Shown here: positions 16,575 through 24,159 of the stretch, piece after piece | Layout: every line of letters begins with the position of its first letter | Numbering within the stretch: the first letter of the stretch is position 1 | Assembly (NCBI GenBank): GCA_046262995.1 | Contig: JBHELQ010000014.1 | Location: forward strand, 1-46,133 | DNA from: JBHELQ01 sp046262995 | GTDB lineage: Bacteria; Actinomycetota; Thermoleophilia; Solirubrobacterales; Thermoleophilaceae | Length of the DNA: 46,133 nucleotides | Reading direction: 5' to 3' | Translations under genes and position numbers: made by a program | Notes under the pieces: generated by a model | What the model was told of the DNA's origin: nothing | Databases searched by the model: none | The model's input: only the letters and a program-made list of their open reading frames with translations

Positions 16575-18215
16575 CTACTGCGGGGGAATGCGCAGATACG
16601 GGAGCGCGAACTGCATGATCTTCTCGAAGGCCGGGGCGGCCACCACGCCGCCGTAGATCTCTCCCCTGGGCTCGTCGACCATCACGGCCACCAGCAGCCG
16701 CGGGTCGCGCGCCGGCGCATAGCCGATGAAGGAGGCGACGAAGTTGGTCTTGGAGTAGCCCCCGTGGCCGTCGGGCTTCTGCGCGGTGCCGGTCTTGCCC
16801 GCCAGCCGGTAGCCGGGCACCTGGGCCTCCTCGGCGGTCCCGCCGGGGCCGAGGACGCCCTCGAGCATGCGCGAGACCTGGCTCGCGACGCGCGAGCTCA
16901 GCACCCGCCGGCCCGGCCGGCGGTCGCCGGCGATCACGTACGGGCGGCGGATGACGCCGTGGTTCGCGATCGCCGTATAGGCGGTGGCCATCTGCATCGG
17001 CGTCACGGCCAGGCCCTGGCCGATCGGAAGGTTCCCCATCGACGAGCCGGAGTAGCCGCGCGGTCGCGGCACGATGCCCGCCGCCTCTCCGGGCAGGTCG
17101 ACCCCGGTCGAGCGGCTGAAGCCGAACCGGCGCACCCAGCGGTCGAATCGGCCCGCCCCCAGCTTCAGGCCGACCATGACCGTGCCCACGTTGGAGGACT
17201 GGGCCAGGATCTGCGACACCGTGAGCGTTATGCCGCCGCGGTCGTGCGCCTCGCCGATGGTGCGATCGGCGACCTTGATGACCGGCGGGAGGTTGAAGGG
17301 CGAGTCCGGCTTGATCAGGTGCTCGGACAGCGCCCCCGAGACCGTGACCGGCTTGAACGTCGATCCCGGCTCGTAGCTCGCCTGGATGGCGCGATCCTGG
17401 CGCGCGTACGCGGGAGCGCCGCCCACGTCGTTCGCGTCGACCCGCGGCCAGTTGGCAAGCGCCAGGAGGCCCCCGGTGCGGGGGTCCATGACGAGCGCCG
17501 TGGCGCCCCGCGGCCGGAAGGTCTGGCCTACGCCGGTCAGGACCGCCTCGACCCGCGCCTGGATCGCGGCATCGAGCGTCAGCCTCAGGTCCTTCCCGGG
17601 GCGCTCGCGCTGGACCTCGGCGATGCTGACCGGCTCGCCGAGCGCATCCTTCACGAGCCGCCGACGGCCGTCGCTTCCGTGGAGCTCCCGGTCACGTGAC
17701 TGCTCGAGCCCCGACAGGCCGTAGTTGTCCGTGCCGACCGTCCCGAGCACCTGCGAGGCGAGCGCCCCCTGCGGATAGCTGCGCTTCGGCTCGACGACGG
17801 TGCCGATTCCCTCGATCTTCAGCTTCTGCAGTCGCTGACCACGGGTGGCGTCCATCCTCCTGCGCAGGTAGACGAAGCCCTTCCGGCGATCCGCGAGCTT
17901 GTGAAGCAGCTGCCCCTCCGGCTCGCGCATGAGCGGCGCCAGCCGGTGCGCCACGCGGGCGGGGTCCTTGATCAGGAGCGGGTTTGCGAAGACCGTGACC
18001 GCGTCCTCGGAGACGGCCAGCTCGACGCCGTGGCGATCGCTGATGATGCCGCGCTGCGCCGGTACGGTGAGCGTCTGCGTCTGCTGGGTGACCGCGCGGG
18101 CCTTGAGCGCGGGGGCCCTGACCGTGCCGAGCCAGACGGCGCGCATGGTCGCGGTGCCGAGCAGCAACAGGAAGAGCGCGAAGAGAAGGCCGACCCTGCG
18201 CTCTACGAGCAGCAC
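16575..18215 (-). CDS. ftsI: Septal peptidoglycan transpeptidase FtsI (class B PBP, PBP3)
   Basis: This is a penicillin-binding protein that cross-links septal peptidoglycan together with FtsW, 546 aa. It has an N-terminal transmembrane anchor at about residues 8-26 (GLLFALFLLLLGTATMRAV), a PBP dimerisation region starting QRGIISDRHGVELA, and a transpeptidase domain. The three active-site motifs are S285-T-F-K288, S340-S-N342 and K474-T-G. It ends IPPQ with no PASTA domain. The GTG at 18215, two bases after the stop of the ftsL-like gene, is chosen because it places the anchor at the N-terminus; the longer upstream frame is a shadow. Confidence 0.96.
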   Translation of the reverse strand: MLLVERRVGLLFALFLLLLGTATMRAVWLGTVRAPALKARAVTQQTQTLTVPAQRGIISDRHGVELAVSEDAVTVFANPLLIKDPARVAHRLAPLMREPEGQLLHKLADRRKGFVYLRRRMDATRGQRLQKLKIEGIGTVVEPKRSYPQGALASQVLGTVGTDNYGLSGLEQSRDRELHGSDGRRRLVKDALGEPVSIAEVQRERPGKDLRLTLDAAIQARVEAVLTGVGQTFRPRGATALVMDPRTGGLLALANWPRVDANDVGGAPAYARQDRAIQASYEPGSTFKPVTVSGALSEHLIKPDSPFNLPPVIKVADRTIGEAHDRGGITLTVSQILAQSSNVGTVMVGLKLGAGRFDRWVRRFGFSRSTGVDLPGEAAGIVPRPRGYSGSSMGNLPIGQGLAVTPMQMATAYTAIANHGVIRRPYVIAGDRRPGRRVLSSRVASQVSRMLEGVLGPGGTAEEAQVPGYRLAGKTGTAQKPDGHGGYSKTNFVASFIGYAPARDPRLLVAVMVDEPRGEIYGGVVAAPAFEKIMQFALPYLRIPPQ

Positions 18216-18217
18216 GC

Positions 18218-18895
18218 CTAGCCCTGGCCGGGCGGGGTCGCGGCCACGGTGGGAGGCGAAGCCGGCGTCGTCGCCGTCGCCGCGGGCGCCTGAGTCGTCG
18301 CGGGCGCCGCCGGCTGGGTGGTGGCCGCCGCGGGCGCCGGGACGGGCGCGGGCTGCGCGGCGCCCTCCGGCGGCACGGCCCGGCGGGCCGCCAGGCGGCC
18401 GTCCGCGCGCGGGTGGAGCCGCAGGTAGTGGACGTCGCCGGGAGCGGGCATCACCAGCCCACGCTGGCCCGCGACCCGCTGAATCCGCTCCGTCGAGCCC
18501 AGTCGCGCGACACTCAGCCGCAGACGGGCGTTTGTCCGCTCGAGCGCGGCCGAGCGCTCGGAGGTGCGGGCGATCCCCCGGTTCAGCTGCAGCAGCGCCA
18601 CGTTGAAGAACACGATCCCCACCAGGAGCACGCCGACCAGGCCGATCCAGCCGCGGCCGTGAAGCAGGGCGTCGAGGACGCCCACCCCGCGGGCGCGCAG
18701 GGCCCGGGCGACCGGCGCCCGCAGCATCCTCCGGGCGCCGACCGGGAGCGGCGCCCTGCGCGGCGCACGGGCGGGAGCCGGGCCCGAGGCCCGGCGGCGC
18801 GTGGCGGGAACGGTCGCGTGGCGGGAACGGGCTGGGGACGACGTCCGGCGGGCCGGCGCCGACGCTCTGGCTGTCGCCGCCGCCCGGCGTGCCAT
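18218..18895 (-). CDS. ftsL: FtsL/DivIC-like bitopic division protein
   Basis: The 225-aa protein has a long basic Ala/Arg/Pro-rich cytosolic segment (1-80) and one transmembrane helix (about 82-104). A short leucine-zipper-like region (about 105-140, ARTSERSAALERTNARLRLS) leads to an FtsL-type ending (RVAGQRGLVMPAPGDVHYL). A Pro/Ala/Thr-rich extracytoplasmic tail of some 65 residues closes it. Sequence similarity to FtsL is weak, as always in this family; the call rests on topology and on the position between rsmH and ftsI. The ATG at 18895 overlaps the rsmH stop by one base. The unusual tails make it about twice the length of E. coli FtsL. Confidence 0.78.
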   Translation of the reverse strand: MARRAAATARASAPARRTSSPARSRHATVPATRRRASGPAPARAPRRAPLPVGARRMLRAPVARALRARGVGVLDALLHGRGWIGLVGVLLVGIVFFNVALLQLNRGIARTSERSAALERTNARLRLSVARLGSTERIQRVAGQRGLVMPAPGDVHYLRLHPRADGRLAARRAVPPEGAAQPAPVPAPAAATTQPAAPATTQAPAATATTPASPPTVAATPPGQG

Positions 18896-19851
18896 CAGCC
18901 GTCCTCCCCTCCGTCGAGCTTGCGCGCCGCGCGCAGGCGGCCCGCACGGGCGCGTGGATTCTGGGCCACCTCGCCGGGAGTGGGCGCGACGGCGCGCGGC
19001 GTCAGCACCTCGGCCTCCGGGGTGCGCCCGCAGGCGCAGACCGGGAAGTCGGGCGGGCAGATGCAGCCCCGGGCCCGGGCGGCGATGAAGCGCTTGACGC
19101 GACGGTCCTCGAGCGAATGGAAGGAGATGGCCGCCAGCCGTCCGTCCGGCCGCAGAAGCTCCCATGCCTCTGGTAGCGCCGCGTCCAGCAGGTCGAGCTC
19201 GCCGTTCACGGCGATGCGGAGGGCCTGGAAGACCCGCTTTGCGGGATGGCCGCCGCCGAAGCTGCGGCGGATCGCCGCCGGCAGCGAGGACTCGATCGTC
19301 TCGACGAGCTGCCCGGTGGTCTCGAAACGGCGGCCGCCCCGCTTTCGCACGATGGCACGAGCGATGACGCGAGCGTTCGGCTCCTCCCCCAGGCTTCGGA
19401 AGATCCGCGCCAGCTGGCGCTCGTCGAGCTCGTTCACGAGCTCGCGCGCATCGAGGCCGCTGCTCGGGTCCATGCGCATGTCGAGCGGCGCGTCGTAGGA
19501 GTACGAGAACCCGCGCTCGCGCGTGTCCACCTGCATCGAGGACACGCCGAGGTCGAACAGCACGGTGTCCGCCTCGAGGCCCTCCTCACGCAGCAGCTCG
19601 AGCCCCTCCGCGTAGTCCATCCGCAGGAAGCGGAGCTCGCAGGGGGCCTCGTCGGCGAACGCCTCGAAGCGCTCCTCCGCAGCCGGGTCGCGATCGATGC
19701 AGACGAGCGTGCCGGAAGGTCCGATCCGCTCTGCCACCAGGCGCGCGTGGCCGCCCGCGCCGAAGGTGCAATCGACGGCGAGCTCGCCTGGGCCGGGGGC
19801 TGTCAGGTCGATCAGCTCGCCCGCGAGCACCGGGACATGGGTGCCGGTCAT
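18895..19851 (-). CDS. rsmH: 16S rRNA (cytosine(1402)-N(4))-methyltransferase
   Basis: RsmH (MraW) methylates C1402 of 16S rRNA in the ribosomal P-site using SAM, 318 aa from the chosen start. The SAM-binding VDCTFGAGGHARLV, the LFDLGVSSMQVDTRERGFSY motif, DMRMDPS and the C-terminal AISFHSLEDRRVKRF and CICPPDFPVCACG segments are family hallmarks. Two starts are possible. The ATG at 19851 gives the typical MTGTHVPVL start one base after the mraZ stop. A TTG at 19869 overlaps mraZ and has a GGAG just before it. I chose the ATG on N-terminal similarity. Confidence 0.96.
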   Translation of the reverse strand: MTGTHVPVLAGELIDLTAPGPGELAVDCTFGAGGHARLVAERIGPSGTLVCIDRDPAAEERFEAFADEAPCELRFLRMDYAEGLELLREEGLEADTVLFDLGVSSMQVDTRERGFSYSYDAPLDMRMDPSSGLDARELVNELDERQLARIFRSLGEEPNARVIARAIVRKRGGRRFETTGQLVETIESSLPAAIRRSFGGGHPAKRVFQALRIAVNGELDLLDAALPEAWELLRPDGRLAAISFHSLEDRRVKRFIAARARGCICPPDFPVCACGRTPEAEVLTPRAVAPTPGEVAQNPRARAGRLRAARKLDGGEDG

Positions 19852-19852
19852 G

Positions 19853-20287
19853 TCAAGAAGGATCGCCAAGTCGCTCCGTCACCTCCGCGATCTCCGAGTC
19901 GAGCTCCTCCTGGGTCTGCCGCCAGCGCTCGGCTCCCCAAACCTCCAGGTGGTCGCCGACGCCAACGACCACCACGTCCTTGCTGATGCTGCCGTGCTCG
20001 AGCAGCGGCGGCGGCAGGGTCACCCGGCCCGCCGCGTCGAGATCCATCTCGAAGGAGTTGCCCTGGTAGAAGCGCGAGAGCTTGCGGTACTGGGATCCCA
20101 TCGGGTTCAGTCCGGACAGCGCGCGCTCGATGATCGACTCGTGGGCGTCCGGGGCCCAGACCGCCAGGCAGGGCTCCGGGTCCTTGGCGAGAACAGCTCC
20201 CGAGGAGAACGCGGCGCGGAAGCGGGCGGGAATGCTGAGCCGGTTCTTCGCGTCCAGCGAGTGCTCGTAGTGGCCTCGAAATGCCAA
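19853..20287 (-). CDS. mraZ: Transcriptional regulator MraZ
   Basis: MraZ is the DNA-binding regulator of the dcw cluster, 144 aa with two MraZ/AbrB-like repeats. The first is FRGHYEHSLDAKNRLSIPARF and the second EMDLDAAGRVTLPPPLLEHG, each containing the conserved D-x-(K/A)-x-R-(L/V) core. The start is taken as TTG at 20285-20287 because this gives the normal family N-terminus (LAFRGHYEHS), lies 3-5 bases after a GGAGAG Shine-Dalgarno sequence, and yields the standard length. A longer upstream frame (to 20479) covers the promoter and leader and is rejected. MraZ probably represses its own promoter through the repeats at 20392-20427. Confidence 0.96.
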   Translation of the reverse strand: MAFRGHYEHSLDAKNRLSIPARFRAAFSSGAVLAKDPEPCLAVWAPDAHESIIERALSGLNPMGSQYRKLSRFYQGNSFEMDLDAAGRVTLPPPLLEHGSISKDVVVVGVGDHLEVWGAERWRQTQEELDSEIAEVTERLGDPS

Positions 20288-20289
20288 GT

Positions 20290-20297
20290 GGCTCTCC
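20290..20297 (-). promoter_or_regulatory. mraZ ribosome-binding site that fixes a TTG start
   Basis: On the coding strand GGAGAGCC precedes the TTG start at 20287. The same eight bases are complementary, with one bulged base, to the loop of the leader hairpin at 20330-20372, so this site may be masked in the mRNA. Confidence 0.6.
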
Positions 20298-20329
20298 GAT
20301 GTGCCCCACCGCCTTGGTGGAGAAGTTTC

Positions 20330-20372
20330 GGACCGAAGTGGCGGAGTGGGAGGAGCCCCGCCACTCCGGTCC
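20330..20372 (-). ncRNA. Leader hairpin of mraZ mRNA, candidate cis-regulatory RNA
   Basis: Arms 20330-20344 and 20358-20372 form a 15-bp stem on the transcript (one G-U pair, the rest Watson-Crick) around a 13-base loop, GGCUCCUCCCACU. It lies between the predicted transcription start (about 20379) and the mraZ ribosome-binding site. The loop's GGCUC(C)UCC can pair with GGAGAGCC at the ribosome-binding site. No U-run follows, so it is not a simple terminator. Actinobacteria have a described mraW RNA motif, a hairpin with a pyrimidine-rich loop upstream of this gene cluster; I cannot show homology from one sequence. Confidence 0.55.
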
Positions 20373-20385
20373 ATGTGTTTGAGGC

Positions 20386-20414
20386 ACGTTACCCCACTTT
20401 CCCCCACCTCGCAA
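20386..20414 (-). promoter_or_regulatory. Predicted sigma-A-type promoter of the dcw cluster
   Basis: On the minus strand a -35 TTGCGA (20409-20414) and a -10 TAACGT (20386-20391) are separated by exactly 17 bp. The start would be near 20379, giving a leader of about 90 bases. The spacer contains two of the GTGGGG MraZ boxes, the geometry expected for repression by MraZ. Confidence 0.65.
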
Positions 20415-20427
20415 CACTTTTCCCCAC
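20392..20427 (-). repeat. MraZ boxes: GTGGGG direct repeats with 10-bp period
   Basis: Read on the minus strand, GTGGGG occurs at 20422-20427, 20402-20407 and 20392-20397, with a degenerate copy (GTGTTG) at 20412-20417, so four units have an exact 10-bp period. MraZ operators in other bacteria are short runs of TGGGN repeats spaced by one helical turn, upstream of mraZ. Here they overlap the predicted promoter spacer and upstream region, consistent with autoregulation. Confidence 0.8.
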
Positions 20428-20606
20428 ATTTCGTCCGATCGCGCCCCCCGCCGCCGGGCGATTGGCGCGAAAGTCCCACTCCAGAGCGCCATCGGGCCGT
20501 TGTGGGCCGGTGGGAGGCAGGTCGATACCCCTGGGCAGGCCCTTGCGCCGGTGGCAGCTGGACGAAATCCTGCTTGCAGACGTCGCTTCTGCAGCAACGC
20601 TTGCGC

Positions 20607-21467
20607 TCAGATCGGCAGCGCCTCGCCCCCGCCGGTGAGGAGCGCGGTCACGAGCGCCGCCGCGACGAGCAGTAGAACGGACGGCACGAGCAGCAGCGCC
20701 ACGACGAGCTGGATCTTCGGCCCGGCCCGTGCGGCCTGCTCCTGGACCCGCCGGCGCAGTTCGAAGCGCGCCTCACGGGCCTGGGCGGACAGAGCCCGCG
20801 CCAGCGGGGAGCCGTGACGCCGGGCGCGCTCGAGCGCGGCGACGAGCGACTCGACCTCCGGCAACGGCAGCCTCTCCGCCATCCCCGCGAGTGCGTCCTC
20901 CAGCGGCTCGCCGAGGGAGACCAGCGTCCCGACGGCGCGCCACTCGTCGGCCAGGGGCCCGCCGGCTCGCCGCCCTACCTCGGCCAGGCCGGCCCCGAGC
21001 GGCGCCCCCGCCTCGACGGTGACCCGCAGGAGGTCGAGCATGGCCGGCAGTTCGCGCCGTGCCCGCCGCGCGCGCTCGGCGGTGCGGCGGGCAAGCCACA
21101 GGTCGGGCGCCAGGAACAGCAGGACCGGCGTCGCGGGCGCGACGAGCACGCCCAGCCGCCCGGGAGCCGTGGCCGCGAGTGCCAGTCCGGCAGGCACGCC
21201 GGCGAGCGCAGCGGCGAGCTTGGACGCCATCAGCTCGCGTGGACCGAGCCCGCCGGGGCGGCCCGCGGCGGCGATCCTGCCGGCAAGGTCGCCGGGCGGG
21301 ACCGCCCACCGCGCTCGCAAACGGACGCCCGCCAGCGCAAACCCGCGCACGAGCACTGGCGGCCGCGGGTCCCGCCGGCCGTCGCGGAGGGGCATGAGCA
21401 GCCCGGCCCCGGCCACGACCAGCGCGGCGCAGGCGCCGCCGAGGGCTCCCGCGAGGAGGGCGGTCAC
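20607..21467 (-). CDS. tadC: Type II secretion F domain protein, TadC-like
   Basis: This is an inner-membrane platform protein of a Tad-type pilus or secretion system, 286 aa. N-terminal hydrophobic helices are followed by a GspF/T2SF domain beginning LPAMLDLLRVTVEAGAPLGAGLAEV, with the typical GEPLEDALAGMAERLPLPEVESLVAAL segment. A last transmembrane helix (IQLVVALLLVPSVLLLVAAALV) lies near the C-terminus. The GTG at 21467 forms a GTGA overlap with tadB; the upstream ORF extension is a shadow. Naming as TadC rather than TadB follows gene order TadA-TadB-TadC. Confidence 0.85.
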   Translation of the reverse strand: MTALLAGALGGACAALVVAGAGLLMPLRDGRRDPRPPVLVRGFALAGVRLRARWAVPPGDLAGRIAAAGRPGGLGPRELMASKLAAALAGVPAGLALAATAPGRLGVLVAPATPVLLFLAPDLWLARRTAERARRARRELPAMLDLLRVTVEAGAPLGAGLAEVGRRAGGPLADEWRAVGTLVSLGEPLEDALAGMAERLPLPEVESLVAALERARRHGSPLARALSAQAREARFELRRRVQEQAARAGPKIQLVVALLLVPSVLLLVAAALVTALLTGGGEALPI

Positions 21468-22318
21468 CAGCGCACCCTGCCGAGCCTGCGGATCAGCACC
21501 GCCGCGAGGAGTTGGAGCCCGATCGACAGCCCCACGAGCCAGGCCGTGAGGAGGGAGCCCCAGAGATCGAGCAGGAAGCCCGGGCTGGCCAGCTCTGCGA
21601 GCAGCGCTCCGCCGGCGGGCAGCAGCACCACCAGGAGGCCGGTGAAGCGTGCCTGCGCGGTGGCCGCCCGGGCTTCCTCGTCGACACGGGACTGGTCCTC
21701 GAACGCCTCCGCGCACTCCCGCAGGAGCTTCGCGAGGTCGCCGCCGGCGCGGCGCTGGAGAAGGCAGGCGGCGACCAGCGTGTCGATCCGGGAGGAGCGG
21801 GCCCTGGCGCGCATCGCCTCGAGCGCGCCGTCGCTGCCTGCGCCTGCCTGAAGCTCGGCCCGGACCCGGCGCAGCTCGTGCCCTGCCGCTCCCGGCAACG
21901 AGGCGGCCGCCTCGGCCAGGGCGCCGCGCAGGGAGTGGCCGCCGCCCAGGGCGTCGGCGATCGCGTTGGCCGCGGCGGGCACCCCCGACTCGACCGCTCG
22001 GCGGTAGCGCGTCCTGCGCCAGACGAGCGCCCGAGCGGCGAGCCAGGTCCCACCACCCGCAAGGGCAGCGCCCGCGAGCGGTCCGGCGAGCAGCGTGCCG
22101 ACGGCGAAGGCCGACCCCGCCCCGGCAAGCAGCAGCTGCCTCCGCTCCGGGCCGCCCGGCTCACGGCCCTCCCGGCCGAGCCTGGCGAGGGCGTCGACGA
22201 GGGCGGCGAGCGCGCGGGCCGCCACCGGGGCGCGCGCGGCTCCGGCACGCCCGAGCTCCAGGAGCAGGCCGGTCGCGCAGGCTCCGGCCGCGAACGCCGG
22301 CGCCGCGGCGGGCGTCAC
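21464..22318 (-). CDS. tadB: Type II secretion F domain protein, TadB-like
   Basis: This is the second platform protein of the Tad system, 284 aa. It has several N-terminal hydrophobic segments, a T2SF domain with VPAAANAIADALGGGHSLRGALAEAA and RRAGGDLAKLLRECAEAFEDQSRVDEEARAATAQAR (split), and two C-terminal transmembrane helices. TadB and TadC together anchor the ATPase TadA. The start is a GTG in GTGA overlap with the tadA stop. The Ala-rich composition makes exact helix borders uncertain. Confidence 0.87.
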   Translation of the reverse strand: MTPAAAPAFAAGACATGLLLELGRAGAARAPVAARALAALVDALARLGREGREPGGPERRQLLLAGAGSAFAVGTLLAGPLAGAALAGGGTWLAARALVWRRTRYRRAVESGVPAAANAIADALGGGHSLRGALAEAAASLPGAAGHELRRVRAELQAGAGSDGALEAMRARARSSRIDTLVAACLLQRRAGGDLAKLLRECAEAFEDQSRVDEEARAATAQARFTGLLVVLLPAGGALLAELASPGFLLDLWGSLLTAWLVGLSIGLQLLAAVLIRRLGRVRW

Positions 22319-23496
22319 CGCCCGGCGCCGCGGAAGGCGCGCAGACGCTCCGCCAGGCGTCCCTCCCGGGGATGCTGCGGCCGGCCGCCAGAGCGGTAGA
22401 GCTCCCGGGTCCCACGGCTACCGGCCACCCGCACGACCTCGCTGACCGACTCGAGCACGCGCGCGCCGTCGGGTCGGCGCGCCTGGTGGGCGACCAGGTC
22501 CACCGCGCTCGCCACCTGGTCCCGCACGGCGGCGTGCGGCAGGCCCACGCCGGCCATCAGCGCCAGCGTCTCCACCCGTCGCAGCGCGTCCTCGGGCGAG
22601 TTCGCGTGCACCGTGCTGAGCGACCCTTCGTGGCCGGTGTTCAGGGCCTGCAGCATGTCGAGGGCCTCCGGGCCGCGCACCTCCCCCACCACGATGCGAT
22701 CCGGCCGCATCCGCAGCGCGTTCCGCACGAGCTGGCGGATCGTGACCTCGCCGCGACCCTCGAGGTTGGGCGGCCGCGCTTCGAGCCGCACCACGTGCGC
22801 CTGCCGGAGGCGCAGCTCGGCGGCGTCCTCGATCGTCACGATGCGCTCCTCGCCGGGAATCGCCCCGGAGAGGGCGTTCAGGGTGGTCGTCTTGCCGGAG
22901 CCGGCGCCGCCGCTGACCAGGATCGACGCGCGCGCCGCCACGCAGAGCGCGAGCAGCTCGGCCAGCTCGGCGCTCAGCGTGCCCCCCGCCACGAGCTCGC
23001 GCAACGTGAAGCCGCCGCGCCGGAAGCGCCGGATCGTCAGGCACGGGCCCGAGAGGGACAGCGGCGGTATCACCACGTTCACGCGCGAGCCGTCGGGCAG
23101 GCGCGCGTCGCACAGGGGCGACGCCTCGTCCACGCGCCGCCCGAGCGGCGCGAGTATGCGCTCGATCGCGTGCATCAGCTCGGCTGGGGACCCGAACTCG
23201 ACCGAGGTAGGCGCCAGCCGTCCCGCGCGCTCGACGTAGACGCGGCCCGGGCCGTTCACCATCACCTCGTCCACCTGTGGATCGGCAAGCAGCGGCTCGA
23301 GCGGGCCGAGGCCCCTGGCCAGCAGCAGCACCCGCTCGCGCAGGGCCTCGCGATCCGCGACCGGAAGCGGCGCTGCCTCGCGCTCCACCAGCTCGCTGAC
23401 GGCGCTGTCGAGCGACGCTCCGTCGGCGGCGCCCTCGCGGGCGCGCTCGATCAGCCGCGTCCTGAGGGACGCCGCGAGCTCGTCGATCGCCTCCAC
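22315..23496 (-). CDS. tadA: CpaF/TadA family secretion ATPase
   Basis: This is a VirB11/GspE-like hexameric ATPase that powers Tad pilus assembly or secretion, 393 aa, cytosolic. The N-terminal domain carries LLADPQVDEVMVNGPGRVYV. The Walker A motif is GGAGSGKTT (196-204), the Asp box is IEDAAELRL, and the Walker B/His region is MRPDRIVVGEVRGPEALDMLQA with NTGHEGSLSTVHANSPEDAL. The start is GTG 23496, preceded by AGGGGAAG, which is part of a 15-bp palindrome. It starts 45 bases after the Rpf-like gene and may be cotranscribed with it. No Flp pilin, TadE/F or TadZ is found nearby. Confidence 0.94.
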   Translation of the reverse strand: MEAIDELAASLRTRLIERAREGAADGASLDSAVSELVEREAAPLPVADREALRERVLLLARGLGPLEPLLADPQVDEVMVNGPGRVYVERAGRLAPTSVEFGSPAELMHAIERILAPLGRRVDEASPLCDARLPDGSRVNVVIPPLSLSGPCLTIRRFRRGGFTLRELVAGGTLSAELAELLALCVAARASILVSGGAGSGKTTTLNALSGAIPGEERIVTIEDAAELRLRQAHVVRLEARPPNLEGRGEVTIRQLVRNALRMRPDRIVVGEVRGPEALDMLQALNTGHEGSLSTVHANSPEDALRRVETLALMAGVGLPHAAVRDQVASAVDLVAHQARRPDGARVLESVSEVVRVAGSRGTRELYRSGGRPQHPREGRLAERLRAFRGAGR

Positions 23497-23497
23497 C

Positions 23498-23512
23498 TTC
23501 CCCTAAGGGGAA
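23498..23512. repeat. 15-bp palindrome at the tadA ribosome-binding site
   Basis: TTCCCCT-A-AGGGGAA is a 7-bp inverted repeat with one central base, lying directly in front of the tadA GTG. On the coding strand its right arm supplies the AGGGGAA Shine-Dalgarno sequence, so pairing in the mRNA with such a short loop is unlikely, but protein binding is possible. It may be coincidental. Confidence 0.35.
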
Positions 23513-23541
23513 CGCGGCCTGCGCTCGCCCCTCGCCTCGGC

Positions 23542-24141
23542 TCAGCCGCGCATCGCGCGCCGGGCGATAACCGCGCAGTGCGGCCAGGCGGCGGTCCCGC
23601 GCCTGCGGTAGAGCCTGAGCGCCAGGCGGTCCTGGAGACGCCCGGCTGCGCGCGCCGGATCGCCACGGCCACCGAGCGCGCGCCAGGTGGCCATCGAGAA
23701 CTGGTACCTGCCGCGATACCTCCCGCTGCGGCTGATCGCCCGCGGGTCGCCGCCGGACTCGCAGCGCGCGATCAGGCGGAGGACGCGCGGCAGGCGAAAG
23801 CGTGGCCGGAGGACCTCGGAGCGCCTGAACGGATCGAGTCCCAGGGCCTGCCTCGTAGCCGCCCCGACCATGCCGTCCGCGCGCAGGCCGACCCGGCGCT
23901 GGAAGCGTCGGACAGCACGCTCGGTGACCGCGGTGAAGCGGCCGCTGACGCGGGTGTGCAACCGCCGCTGCAGACGGCGCACCGCCGGCCCGCGATCGCC
24001 CCACTGGAGCACGACCTCGTCGCCGCCGGAGGCGCTCGCCCCACCCGACTCCGCAGCCAGGGAGGCGCCCGCGCCGGCCGATGCGGAAGCGCCGGCGATG
24101 GCCACGAGCACGACTACGACTGCCACGACTGGTGATCGCAC
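23542..24141 (-). CDS. Secreted peptidoglycan-binding, Rpf-like transglycosylase protein (copy 1)
   Basis: This 199-aa exported protein has a hydrophobic signal segment (1-20), a PG_binding_1 domain (about 44-100; WGDRGPAVRRLQRRL) and a C-terminal resuscitation-promoting-factor/lysozyme-like domain (about 121-190). The catalytic glutamate is E128 in ARCESGGDP, followed by RYRGRYQFSMATWRALGG. Two cysteines (C127 and the one in AWPHC) match the conserved disulfide. Such proteins cleave peptidoglycan during growth resumption. The start is GTG with an AAGGGGA Shine-Dalgarno sequence, placed just after a c-di-AMP riboswitch. It is paralogous to the gene at 24722-25414. Confidence 0.9.
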   Translation of the reverse strand: MRSPVVAVVVVLVAIAGASASAGAGASLAAESGGASASGGDEVVLQWGDRGPAVRRLQRRLHTRVSGRFTAVTERAVRRFQRRVGLRADGMVGAATRQALGLDPFRRSEVLRPRFRLPRVLRLIARCESGGDPRAISRSGRYRGRYQFSMATWRALGGRGDPARAAGRLQDRLALRLYRRRGTAAWPHCAVIARRAMRG

Positions 24142-24159
24142 GAACCGGTTCCCCTTCTT

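Larger units (their letters stand above)
20288..20606 (-). promoter_or_regulatory. 319-bp gene-free region: dcw control region and tadC 3' flank
   Basis: This is the longest gene-free stretch in the window. From the mraZ start outwards it holds the mraZ ribosome-binding site, a 15-bp leader hairpin, a promoter and the MraZ boxes (listed separately). In the outer part, 20430-20606, I see only a weak 6-bp stem with a 7-base loop (TGCAGA 20575-20580 with TCTGCA 20588-20593) close to the tadC stop. It lacks a T-run and is at best a weak terminator. Confidence 0.7.

Noticed and set aside
19853..20479. A 208-aa version of MraZ starting at 20479
   Set aside because: The extra 64 residues cover the promoter, MraZ boxes and leader hairpin and have no family similarity; the TTG start at 20287 gives the standard length.
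21649..24135. An 828-codon plus-strand open frame
   Set aside because: It is antisense to tadB, tadA and the Rpf-like gene, all of which have strong motifs. The translation has no recognisable domain and is Arg/Pro/His-rich, typical of antisense frames in GC-rich DNA.
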